From Apostichopus japonicus (lineage: Eukaryota > Echinodermata > Holothuroidea > Aspidochirotida > Stichopodidae), in NCBI RefSeq assembly GCF_037975245.1, contig NC_092574.1, forward strand, positions 27,884,713-27,948,712: 64,000 nt of DNA, read 5' to 3'. A program made the position numbers and the translations under genes. The notes under the pieces are model-generated. The model did no database searches and was not told where the DNA came from. It saw only the letters and a program-made list of their open reading frames with translations. Position 1 is the stretch's first letter; each line of letters starts with the position of its first letter. Of this stretch, positions 22,922-33,593 are shown piece by piece.

Positions 22922-23095
22922 AGCACAGTGTACAGCGATGGACATCTCAGGTCCAGCTAAAGATAACAATTAAGGTATCACGTTCCATTACTGTCTGCAT
23001 TTTGTAGCGACACGAACTAAACGTCACTTGCAAGCAACAGAAAGTTAACTTTTTCAGATGGCCGCACGTGGTTTGGGCGAGTCTTCAAGGCCTTT
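22922..23095. repeat. ~170-bp segment shared with 51325-51500
   Basis: CACAGTGTACAGCGATGGAC ... CACTTGCAAGCAAC ... TTTTTCAGATGGC ... GGGCGAGTCTTCAA appears at both places with about 85-90% agreement by eye. Similarity stops near 23092 and 51497. Confidence 0.8.
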
Positions 23096-25029
23096 ATTGC
23101 ATACGTTAGTAGCCATTGTAAAGGGAGGACGGATTCTAAGTACGCGCCGCTCTGCATTGTAAACATTGTAAACACTTAATGATCCCTTATTATGAACATG
23201 GAGTTTACATAACAACTCCCTGTTATGAATTAGTAAATTCAGTGTTACCAAGTAACGTTTCATTATAAATGTAATAGTATATCATTAAACAAATGATTTC
23301 GTACTAACAAATCAATAAGAGTCATTTGAAGAAATTAAAATTCGTTATGATGAAATAAATATTTATATATCATTGCATGTTAAAAATTGTATTGCGAAAG
23401 ATCCATCTTTTTCCTCCAGGGGCCTAAAGAAGCACACCTCCTTTTTACAGTTTATTCACTGCAATCAAACAAATCTGCCATTCTTTTGTTGCTGAAACCG
23501 ATTTCACAAATTCCTCGAGTTGTAGCCTATATCATCGTTTTGATATATTTTAATTTGTGATTGAAAATTCAAATGAACGATTACGAGTGCGAACGGTCGA
23601 CGCACCTCGGCTCTGTGATTGAAAAGTTCACGCCCCGACCACGATATAAATATGTAAGTTTGGCTGTCACTCAAATGAACGATCTCTGAGACGACCACCT
23701 CTGGATGGACGATCTCTGGATGGACGATCTCTGAATGGACGATTTCTGAATCACGACCATTTCTCAGTCGCGACGGTTTCTAAGTCAAGACCATTTCGGT
23801 TTGGACGGTTCCTGAAAGGTTGGCTGTGTTAGCGCAGCGATCTCTGAGTAGACTGTCTGTGTATCAACGACCATCTCTACTTAGACGGCTTCTCATTAAA
23901 CGGCGATTTCTAAGTGGGCGGCTGCTTGCATTTGAGCGGCGATCTCAAAGTGGACGGTTTCTGGATAAACGACCATCAAAGGTGGGGTAAACCTGGGCTC
24001 GCCGTTAACACAACTACGTGAAGATCTACCAGTACACTTCAGGTGGCAAAACATCTCCTATATTATTTCTTATGGTATTTTCCTACATGTCATCAGTCAT
24101 AATTCGCAATATATACAACAATCTAAGGAGTTTTGAAACAAGTTTGCTGTTCTTTCTGCTAAGATTTTTTATGCAAAGATTTTCACTTACAGCACCGGTG
24201 AGAGTGGAAGATAGATGCTCTTTTAACCTTAGATTAACGCTTTGATTTAGGCAGTGTGTAATGGAGTGATAGAGAAATTGTTCACACACAAATCTGCAGC
24301 CCAAAGACAGGATAAATAATTGGGAAAATTTACGAATCGCGCAGCTGTTCAAAGCAGCAGTGAGGACTGTATAGTATATGCCTAGTAAAATGGAGTCCTT
24401 GTGTAACAGAATATAAGCTACGTTCGTAGTTGTGTTTGCGGATGTTTTATTGTATTTGTTTGAGACACTACAGTAGGCCTAGCTGCTTATTTACTATTAT
24501 GCGACATGTTTTTGTGGAATAAAGTTTAATTTTATGCTGCACAGAAACATAATTTTCCAATGTGCAATTACGTAGCACCATGTATCTGCCTAAGTGCCTA
24601 TATAACTTTTGTTCATAGAAAGTATTGATGTTGTAGATCTGTACTATGGAGATTTGAACAGCAGTCATAGTGGCGAGAGGATTTTGCGTTTTGGCTAGTA
24701 GACTTTTAGTCACAGTCGCCAAATAGCAAGTACAATTAATAACATTTGTCAGGCCTGAAAACCTTTAAAACATGATTTTTCATTGTGGAAGTCATAGACA
24801 CTTTTCATAGGCTACATGGTGCATGGCTTTGCCATATTGAGTACAAGAATCCTGTTGCTTGTAAGGTCAAATCTCATTGAGGTCAGCAGAGGTCAAACTG
24901 AAAAGCCTTTTACATGATATAACGATGGATATCGTTGATACCTCTCATACTTGGTGTGTGGATGCATCACATTGAGTACAAGACCACTATTGTTTTTGGT
25001 AGAGGTGTGTACGCACAGTAGACTGACCT
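23096..25029. other. No gene recognised; degenerate short repeats
   Basis: Unique AT-rich DNA. It holds a run of 20-28-bp imperfect units with ACGATCTCTGAATGG / GACCATTTCT words at 23670-23985 and a reversed, diverged DR1-type repeat near 24840-24960. No splice-consistent coding exon was found. Confidence 0.5.
23670..23985. repeat. Degenerate ~24-bp tandem array
   Basis: About a dozen variable units of the form GGACGATCTCTGAATGGACG or GCGACGGTTTCTAAGTC. Spacing and sequence drift from unit to unit. Confidence 0.75.
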
Positions 25030-25037
25030 GTGTTAAT

Positions 25038-25823
25038 GGGGTCAGCCCGATATTCATAAGGACCATTAGTCATAAGGGTCATTGTTCATAAGGTTCGTTA
25101 TTCATAACGTGCATTATTTCGAAAAAAAGGCCGGTTCGTTATCCATAATCGGAAAAAAGGTTCGTTATTCATAAGAAAAAGGGGTCATTATTCATAAGGT
25201 CCGTTATTCATAATCGGAAAAAGGTTCGATATTCATTATAGCAAAAATGGTCCGTTTTTCATAATCGGCAAAAGATCCAGTATTCATACAGTAATAATAG
25301 CACCCAAAAAAGCAGGACGGAGCGACCTTCCCCTCCTCCCCCTTCCCCAAAAAAGGTAATAAAAAAATCGGTAGCCGTACTTTCGGTAGTTGCCGTTGTT
25401 AACCCTTAAGCGTCTGGGCCGCAAGTGACCCCTCTCCCCCTGGCCACGCGCAGCTCGAAACTGCCAGTGAATACCTCAAGTGGGATGCAGGGGCACTGGG
25501 GCGTGACGACCCCGCGATCATGAATAGCGAACCTTATTTCTAGAAGATTATGAATAACGAACCTTTTTGCCAATTATGAAAAAACGAACATTTTTTCTTC
25601 AATTTTGAATAACGAATCTTTCATTCGATTAAAAATAACGAACTTTTTTCCAATTATGAATAACGAACCTCTTTTTAAATTATGAATAAAGAACCTTATG
25701 ACTAAAAAACCGTTTTTCTAATTATGAATAACGAACCTTTTGAACAATGAACCTTATGACTAACGAACCTTATGACCAATGAACCTTATGAGTAACGGAC
25801 CTTATAAATATCGAGCTGCTCCC
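25038..25823. mobile_element. Fold-back element with repeat-built arms
   Basis: The left end GGGGTCAGCCCGATATTCAT and the reversed right end GGGAGCAGCTCGATATTTAT form terminal inverted repeats. Flanks GTGTTAAT (25030-25037) and GTGTTAAC (25824-25831) are an 8-bp duplication with one change. The left arm is built from imperfect copies of GGTTCGTTATTCATAA, the right arm from the reverse (TTATGAATAACGAACC), around a GC-rich centre (25295-25515). No coding capacity. Confidence 0.82.
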
Positions 25824-25831
25824 GTGTTAAC

Positions 25832-26417
25832 CATGCCATAGTATAAGTTTACATCAGCATAGTAGTGGTTCGGGCCATTTATATTGTAGCAGCTATTTCT
25901 GTTTTACAAGCAAAGTCTAGTGCAATGAAGTCATCGAAACCTCAATGCGTTTCGCATTCTGGTTGTATTGCTCTTCTGGAGTGATGTCTGCAAGTTTATT
26001 GCAATGGACGCACATTCAATTACCAATAGGCTAACGAAATGAAAACCGTGTCATTGTGTTGACGTTGTTCATTGAGTATCCACAACCCTTTCGTTCTCCA
26101 CCCAATCCCCCTTGTGTTATTCTACCTTCAGTGCTCCATACTTGTTCCCGTGGACCACAGAGGCTTCAGTAGTTAAGAATATTCTCGACCTCACATTGTG
26201 ACATAGTTCCACGTAAATCGCTGCGTGGTGTCGCCGATGTCGTCAGCTAGTGCTCTGGCGGTGACCTTTCTTGTTTAATCTTGGTTCAAGGATTCTTAGC
26301 TCACTGGTTCTGGAGAAAGGATAAATCATTTCTAGGTAAGCAGAAAATTGGCAGAAAGACATGTTTGTCTCTCTTTGATATCCAAGTTGTGTGGTCGCAG
26401 CTGTAGAATTTCAAGAG
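25832..26417. other. No feature recognised
   Basis: Unique sequence between two fold-back elements; no open frame with a recognisable domain. Confidence 0.5.
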
Positions 26418-26424
26418 TTATGCA

Positions 26425-26621
26425 TATGGAACGCGAAAAGGGAAAGCTTATTTCGTTGTCTAAACTTGTTGCTGTCTAAACTTAAGTTGTTGCTGCTGTT
26501 TTTACCATGCTGTTGCTCAAACTCACGTTGATGTCTACACTTCTGTTGTCTAAATTTACGTTTAGACAACAACAAACTTAGTTTAGACAACAAAATAAGT
26601 TTTCCCTTTTCGCGTTCCATA
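26425..26621. mobile_element. 197-bp palindromic MITE-like element
   Basis: Ends TATGGAACGCGAAAAGGGAA and its reverse complement are terminal inverted repeats. TTATGCA is duplicated on both sides (26418-26424 and 26622-26628). The arms also share repeated GTTGTCTAAAC words. Non-autonomous; superfamily unknown. Confidence 0.85.
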
Positions 26622-26980
26622 TTATGCATGCTATTAATAATTTATAAGTTACCAAATATGAGCACCATTGATCATAGTCGGGCTTAATTGTGTGGATATA
26701 TCCTGTATAATGTACATATCCATTTACAAAAGAACGCACTACCCACGAATGTATCCTCTACAACAAGAACATTCCTATGGATGTTTCTAGTAGTGAGTGT
26801 GTGAATCACAGTGAGTGTTACACACAGGCACAGAAATGCAGTTCTGTGTACGATGCGTTATGGTATACTTAGTGGATGAATGACATCGGGGACTGAATAC
26901 ACCCCATGCCTCCTTCACACTAATTGGAAAGTTAATTATTCTTTCCGTGAAAACTGTTCCTCTGCAATAATGCAAATATG

Positions 26981-27010
26981 CATCTCGGCCCTTTGGCTAA
27001 GACGGTGTAG
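26981..27010 (+). other. U2 snRNA-like 5' fragment
   Basis: TCTCGGCCCTTTGGCTAAGA differs by one base from the conserved 5' part of U2 snRNA as I recall it, followed by GTGTAG at a slightly wrong spacing. The rest of U2 (branch-site pairing region, Sm site, 3' stems) is not seen downstream. An octamer ATGCAAAT lies close upstream, too close for a normal snRNA distal element. Most likely a fragment or chance match, not a working gene. Confidence 0.35.
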
Positions 27011-27759
27011 CAGAAGTGAGCACGAAATTGATTTGCTGGACGCAAAGAAAGTTTTTACCAAGTGCAGAGGAAATTTGGACGAGGGCCGAATGAGGTCCTT
27101 GGGCCACACATTGCCCAGCTGTGATCTGTAATATATCTCCTTTTAAGAGTGCATATCGCTCACGAACAGTAAAACAAGATCATGAACTGCAGTCTTATTC
27201 GCTTTCGAAGGGAATAGTAGCCTAAAACTTCACTTGACATACGGTATATGACATTGTCGTGATCACGTAGTTATAGGCTTAATTTAAGGAGACTGGGCAG
27301 AGTGGATAAAGTTGTCTGCTTTTTCATGCCAAGCTCCATATTGGGAGCCTAGTTTCTTAAAAATATCTTAATTCAATTCATTTATTAATTCAACCAAATT
27401 AGAGTATAAAAATATTACACATCGAAAGTCAAAACATTCCTCCTCCGTAATAAATATGAGTAAGAAATGTTATAAAAATATGTGAAGATATATAAAAAAT
27501 ACGTAAGAATATGAAAATTTAATAAATTTGTTAATGTATTAAAAAAAATAAGAAATCTACAGACACCCCTAATGATGAATGAAATAACTTCACAGCAGAT
27601 GGGAAGAAAATATTCGTTAGACGTTTATTTCCCCTTAACGCACGGAGACGGCGATTTGAAGGTAAAATATTAAATTAAACATTACTAGGGTGATTCGAAT
27701 AACTCATAAGTTTGTCCAATCTCTTAGCGGTCCTTTATAGATAGATTGTGTTCAGCGAC
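27011..27759. other. No feature recognised
   Basis: AT-rich unique sequence without domains or clear repeats. Confidence 0.5.
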
Positions 27760-27769
27760 GACAGGCCGT

Positions 27770-27930
27770 TCTGACAGTACAGAGTGTCCTCCTGTACAAA
27801 GTGTCCGCGGAGACACTCTGTACCAGCATATTTAGTCCGGTCGGACATTATCTGCTGAAAATTGTGTCCCCACCTAACAGCAAATATAGTCCGGCCGGAC
27901 GAAATGTCCTGGTGCAGAATGTCCTCAAAT
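27770..27930. repeat. Nested inverted repeats with GTCCGGCCGGAC palindrome
   Basis: GTACAGAGTGTC is mirrored by GACACTCTGTAC (27777-27823). A second pair, AGTCCGGTCGGAC and AGTCCGGCCGGAC, lies around a short loop (27834-27901). Probably the core of a fold-back repeat whose outer limits are not visible. Confidence 0.65.
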
Positions 27931-28013
27931 ACTTCATAGTATATTTTGTCCCGCGTAAAATTTAGGCAATTTGACATTCAATAGGCAATTAATTTCATTA
28001 TGTATGTATTTAA

Positions 28014-28040
28014 GATCCTCCTGCAAGCAGGAATTCGCGA
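28014..28040. repeat. Second copy of hairpin repeat seen at 700-800 (reversed)
   Basis: GATCCTCCTGCAAGCAGGAA followed by TTCGCGA matches the reverse of 764-790 and is preceded by the same TATGTATGTAT-like word. Only this hairpin end is shared. Confidence 0.7.
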
Positions 28041-28459
28041 TTATATCAACCATTAAAACAGATGCATACATAGCTAGATGTTCATGACATAAATGAGGCG
28101 TTATGCATTGCTACAAAACAAAAAATAGAAGGGGAAAAAAGAATGAAAAGTAACAAGTCTTCCATCTGTAAAAGATGTTAATCATGTTTTTGTTGTGATT
28201 GCTGCTATTTAATCCTCCGTAGCCTAGGCCTGTATGTTGCATGTTGTATTCGGCCACTATATTTCGTTCATATTCATCTTTACAGAGGGAGAAACGAATC
28301 AACCTAACTTCCTTCCCAACGGAGGGCGGGTACGGGATGGGGCAGGCAACAGCTACAACAAACAAGAGCATCAATGACGCAGCATCTCAATACTGGAAGT
28401 TTTAATTTTGATTCCTAATTTCAAATCTTTGCTCTGTCTCTACGATTATCAATATCAAT

Positions 28460-29115
28460 CAAGGGCGGCGGAAGCACTTTTAATCTGGGGGGGCACCGAC
28501 ATCAAATTTAAAGGGCACTTTGCAGAAATTCGATTGGACTGATGCAGCCTTATATTTAGTACCCTTTATAACTCTTATTGTATTATCTTATTTGCGTATA
28601 CACATCACTCCATCAACACCCCCCCCCCCCTCAAGGAAAATATGCATACTAGCACTGCAATATCCAATGTGCAAATTAGGAAACAAGGGAACAAGTTTTC
28701 TTTTGAGACAAAATGAGGCGAAATCATGCTAGTTGCTAATGTAGGGATCTTCCGAATTAGTTTATTTCTTGTTAATATCTTAACAATTTTTTCCCATTCG
28801 AAATAGCTTTGAGTTTGACCCACAGAAATTCATTAAAAGTCAGGGGCGTAGCCAGGATTTGCAAAGTTGTATGCACGACTATCTTAGCGGAGCGCCACCA
28901 TCGGTTGGCGCGGAGCGTACAAGAAAAATTTTGGTTTTTCAAACCCCTCAGATGGCCGGAAACGGCCCTTCCCGAGTGTTCATTCTGGTTCCCTGGCCTC
29001 TTGCTAACTTGAGACACCTCAATTTTTATGTAGAAAAAGGGCACATTTTTAATCTGGGGAAAAGTGGGGGGGGCACGTGCCCCCTGTGCCCCCCCCCCCG
29101 GTTCCGCCGCCCTTG
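28460..29115. mobile_element. hAT-like MITE (656 bp)
   Basis: Starts CAAGGGCGGCGGAA and ends with its reverse complement TTCCGCCGCCCTTG. Flanks ATATCAAT (28452-28459) and ATATCACT (29116-29123) are an 8-bp duplication with one change, typical of hAT elements. Subterminal AATCTGGGG words are also mirrored. From 28842 it carries a relative of the R-family 5' end (CAGGGGCGTAGCCAGG and the GCGCCACCATCGGTTGGCGC module). Confidence 0.82.
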
Positions 29116-29123
29116 ATATCACT

Positions 29124-29829
29124 CATGGTACAACAAATATATAACTTGCATTTAAGCTACTTTGCCACGAATAGTCTCTGCAGGTTACACGTTATCCTGC
29201 TAGTGTTGCCTTTAGCGCTCATTGCCTGTTCGTCGAAAGAACGACGTTGCAAGGTTTGATAATGTCATAGAATACCTAAGAACTTGTTTTTTGTGTGGTA
29301 TCCTTCATCTTGGGTCAGTCTCTGTTGGACTTTTTGGTCATATAGTTTGACGTCAATGACAACGGCCAAATTAGAAGAGGCGAACTCGACCATATTCTTG
29401 ACGCCCGCCTTGAGAGCTAGGCCTATCGACCTACTGTATGTTACTGTAGACTGTAGTGGTGACTACTATCAAAACTGTGTCCACTTCCAAGTATCAAAAC
29501 AACCCACTTTTTCCATCTCAATTTTTCTGACATGAAGATTTCATGGATTTATGACTTGGAAAAAATAATGTAACAGAAGATTACAAGTTTTTATTTGAAA
29601 GTGATGGGTGGCCTCCTCCTCCCCTCATAGCCACCTCAGTTCCTCTCAATTTTGTTATTTTATTTTAATTCTTTGTACATTTTATGTCAAACATCACAGG
29701 TTCAAAAGAAAGCTAAACATACTTCTTATAACCTTATACATCTTATATCCTTATAAATAAAACATAACCTTATACAATTTTTATAGTCTTATAAAAGTTG
29801 TGATGCTATGGCCGGCTCCTCTTTCATAC
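29124..29829. other. No gene recognised
   Basis: Unique AT-rich sequence; open frames lack any recognisable domain. Confidence 0.5.
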
Positions 29830-30175
29830 GTACACATCAAACAAACTTACCCTGGTCCTTCCTAGGAAAAGCTGTCTGAACACCAGTACAATGCTAATGT
29901 GGTAATCACTGAAAGCCTAATAATAGTAATAGGCCTAGGCCTATATATATTTTTTAAATGCATTAGGCCTAGGCCTAAGTAGCCTTCAGAAGTACAAAAA
30001 TGTGTAAACGTAATTATACAAAAATACATGAAGCGCAATCAAACAAACTTATCATGGCCCTTGCTCTGAAAAGCTACCTGAACACCAGTACTATCCTTAA
30101 ATGGATGTCACAAAAACGAAGGCCTAATAAAAATTAAATGCACTACGTAGAATTCAGCAGTACAGAATGTGGCAA
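29830..30175. repeat. Diverged ~200-bp tandem pair
   Basis: CAAACAAACTTACCCTGG ... AAAGCTGTCTGAACACCAGT near 29838 recurs near 30039 as CAAACAAACTTATCATGG ... AAAGCTACCTGAACACCAGT, with shared GGCCTAATAA words after each. Confidence 0.75.
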
Positions 30176-32687
30176 TACACTACACCTGGCGTACCTAACT
30201 ACAGTACAGAAAATTGGTCGCGAGGGTAGCCATTTTCGTATATCTAACATGTAGCTGTCCATGAGTCATAGCCAATTTGCTATAAACCAGACTTGGGGGC
30301 GGGGCTTAATCATCAAAAACGGACCTTTTTACTAAAAGTAGGGGCGGCAGCTCAGTGTTGTTTTAAGAAAGAAAAATCATTTAAACATCAAATAAAGCAA
30401 ATAAAAGCCATGAAAATGTCATTTACAGCTAGTAAAAGTTTTATTCATACCTACCTGTAAAAACAAATGGAAGTTTAAAATGTATATAAAATATATTATA
30501 AATAGGACCCTATCTTAGACGATACCACTGTTAAAAGACAAGTTTATTCTATTCTCTTTCATAAAACATTAAACTGCAGATAACAAACCAATCGCTGAGA
30601 AGTAATATGTCACGTGCCCATAATAAACCATAGACATCGAATAATAATTAACAAATGAGCAGGAAAACGTGGGGAAAAGTTCCCTACAAACAAGTTTCGG
30701 AGCGTGTGCAAAAACGTTGTGATTCAATCGATTTTCAGTCCGATTTGGCCCGATTTCGACACAAATCGGTGAAAAAGTCATAGAATGAGATAAAATTCTC
30801 GAATAAAAAATAGTAACTTTTGTTGGTCTATATGATATATTCTTGCTCTGGAAATTCCAGAGAAAAAGAGCTTTGTATGAAGACGCTGAAAATTTTTTAA
30901 GAGAAGAGAGAGTCCCACTTACTGTTACAATATCTCTATACATGTAATGTATTGAGATAAAAATGATAATTGTAGAGGTAACAGATTACGAACTTAAAGG
31001 AGTTCAAACTTCATTGTAGCCGTATTTCCCCAACACACAGTTGGTAAGATTTGGCAATTATGGTAATTGTACTTCATGGGGGTCTACGAGAGTTGTCTAG
31101 CCAATATGGAATTTCATCCGTGCGTAAAGCTCATTATAGGACGGGAACCTAGGGTGTTTTCAAGTTACAATCTAAATGAAATCGGCAATGTTGTATACAA
31201 CACTCAGGCCCTTACACAGATTTGTGAGTGCAAGAAGGGAGGGGGGTGGGATTGGGATGGTAAGTTATCGATTTGTGTCATGGGGAGGGGTCTTCTTAAG
31301 TCCGTGACCTATCTGTGATGAGTTCCAAAATATTTTTGTTTGCTAATAACAACCCTGAGGTAGCTGGAAGATACTTCCCTGACCTTGAAAATGTCATCAC
31401 TGCCCCAACCCTCTCCGTACGGGCCTGACACAATGACTTTCATTACCACATTTTTACTTTTGTACACTTTCTTATTTTTCTCACTCAATCGTCGAGTCAA
31501 GGTTTTCTACCTCTCAACAAGGTGGAGGGGCCATGCCCCCCCAACCCCTGCCCCCTTGTGATGGCCATGCGTGATGCAAATATTCATTTGTATAGACACA
31601 TGGCATTCCAGGCAATTCCAGTGATAAAGGATCGTTTTTTCTCTAATTATGACATTTTTTCTTAATGGACAAAAAGTGGTTCAAATTAGAAAAGATATAT
31701 TAGAAAGATATCCTCTTCAAAAGAGCTGCAAACATACAAGAAACAAACAAAGCAGAAAAGGGAAAGAAAATAAAGCAAATAGGACAGAGCAGGTTGCAAT
31801 ATGCTAGAGTTTTTGTCTCAACATATTCTCACACTTTCAAATACGTCATTCTTGTAGAGATCAGTTTGTTCAAAGAAATTTAATGAAGTAAAAATCAAAC
31901 CATGAAATTGGATGATAGTCACAAACATAAGATTCTAAATCTATATCAGACTGGGCAAAGAGTGAAAAAATGATTGTACATGGCCAACATGGGATAATTC
32001 ATGAGGAAATTTAACTGGAATGATGACTCTCCCTTTGTAGCTCTGAGGCAACTAAATATAATTGATGCTTTCTAGAGCATCTTTCAAGCAGGGAGGTATT
32101 ACTTATTTAGAATGATTTACTACTGTCCCTCTTCTTCAAACAATATGTACTTGAAACTCTCATAATCCACATGAAGAACAGCCTCTTTGGAGTTTGGTAA
32201 GCCTCAATAAAACCATGCAGAAATTTCCCTATATAATTCCTCCTTGAACTGCTTTCCAAAAACAGTCGGATTACCTATATAATGCTTTAACGTGCAAGTT
32301 GATACTGTCAAAAGTTTAATCTTGATTGTAAATTACAAATGGCTGATTGTCATGTATCCAACGGGTTTGTCCTTAAGACTTACACAGAACTCCATAACAG
32401 CAAAAGTTACAAGAGGAACAGACTATGTTCGGTTATATGTTTTTCTATGAGAAGTTGTCTTAAACACAATTTCCAGAACCAAGAAACACGCCTTCTTATT
32501 TGTTATTTAATGAAGTAATGAGGTAATGAGGTGATAAAGAATTTCGAGTGTCACATCGCGTCAACTTCACATGCAAAATATATGGATTTCCACCGAATGA
32601 ATGGCAGTGTAAAGTCAATGGCCTGTCTTTGCTTAAACGTGTAGCAGCCGACGAAATTTTCTCTCATGATATGTTGGGGTACACCTC
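30176..32687. other. No gene recognised
   Basis: About 2.5 kb of AT-rich DNA. The longest open frame here (124 codons, minus, 30569-30943) has no recognisable motif and no splice context. No repeat structure was seen by eye. Confidence 0.5.
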
Positions 32688-32968
32688 TCAGTCCGACAAG
32701 TTTTCAGTCCGACAAGTTTTCAGTCCGACAAGTTTTCAGTCCGAAAATGAAATACTTGTTTTCAGTCCGAAAATAAAATACATGTTTTCAGTCCGAAAAT
32801 AAAATACACGTTTTCAGTCCGAAAATAAAATACACGTTTTCAGTCCGAAAATGAAATACACGTTTTCAGTCCGAAAATGAAATACACGTTTCGAAAATAA
32901 AATACACGTTGTCAGTCCGAAAATAAAATACACGTTTTCAGTCCGAAAATAAAATACACATTTTCAGT
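32688..32968. repeat. 26-bp tandem array (TTTTCAGTCCGAAAATAAAA)
   Basis: Starts with three 16-bp units (GTTTTCAGTCCGACAA), then about nine 26-bp units made of TTTTCAGTCCGAAAAT(A/G)AAA plus TACACG. The 16-bp form looks like the 26-bp form lacking a 10-bp insert. Confidence 0.93.
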
Positions 32969-33593
32969 TTGGGAATGAACAGTTTTAATGCCATAATATC
33001 ACCAATAAACAACCCTGGAATGCGAGGTGGGAGTTAGGGACATTTAGGCAAGTGATCACCAGCACGGTTGCGTTCTTCTTCGGTCGTAGGATGTCATGGA
33101 TGGTGCTTAGTCACTTAATTATCCTTGTTGTTGCATGGGTTGAGCCCAGGGATTGTTTGAAATCACGTTATTACCTATTCACCAATATACTAGGGGCCTT
33201 TTTTTAAATTTTAGACGACACACTGCTCTATTCCGCACCAAGATGCATATAAAATGTACTTTTTGTCCAAACGAAAGCGGACACTTCACCTAAGAACATG
33301 GCACATGAAACATTTCCGACTACGCACCTAGGGTGTGAGAATATTACTATGGAGAGCAACAAATTAACCAGAAAAGTTTACAAAACAAGCTAAACTTATC
33401 CGTGAGGAAACTTTGATAGGTGGTTCAGGTAATTGACATTATTGAGTATTGAAAAAAATAAATAAAAGGATCATAGGAAGTAGTATCGGCACATAGATAT
33501 TTATTTGATTACATAATATGTACAGAAGGATAAAACTGAGGTGACAGCCCGATATTCATAAGGTTCTATATCTTAAGGTTCATTGTTCATAAG

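Noticed and set aside
26981-27120. Working U2 snRNA gene
   Set aside because: Only about 20 bases match the 5' end; branch-pairing region, Sm site and 3' stems are absent. Kept only as a low-confidence fragment.
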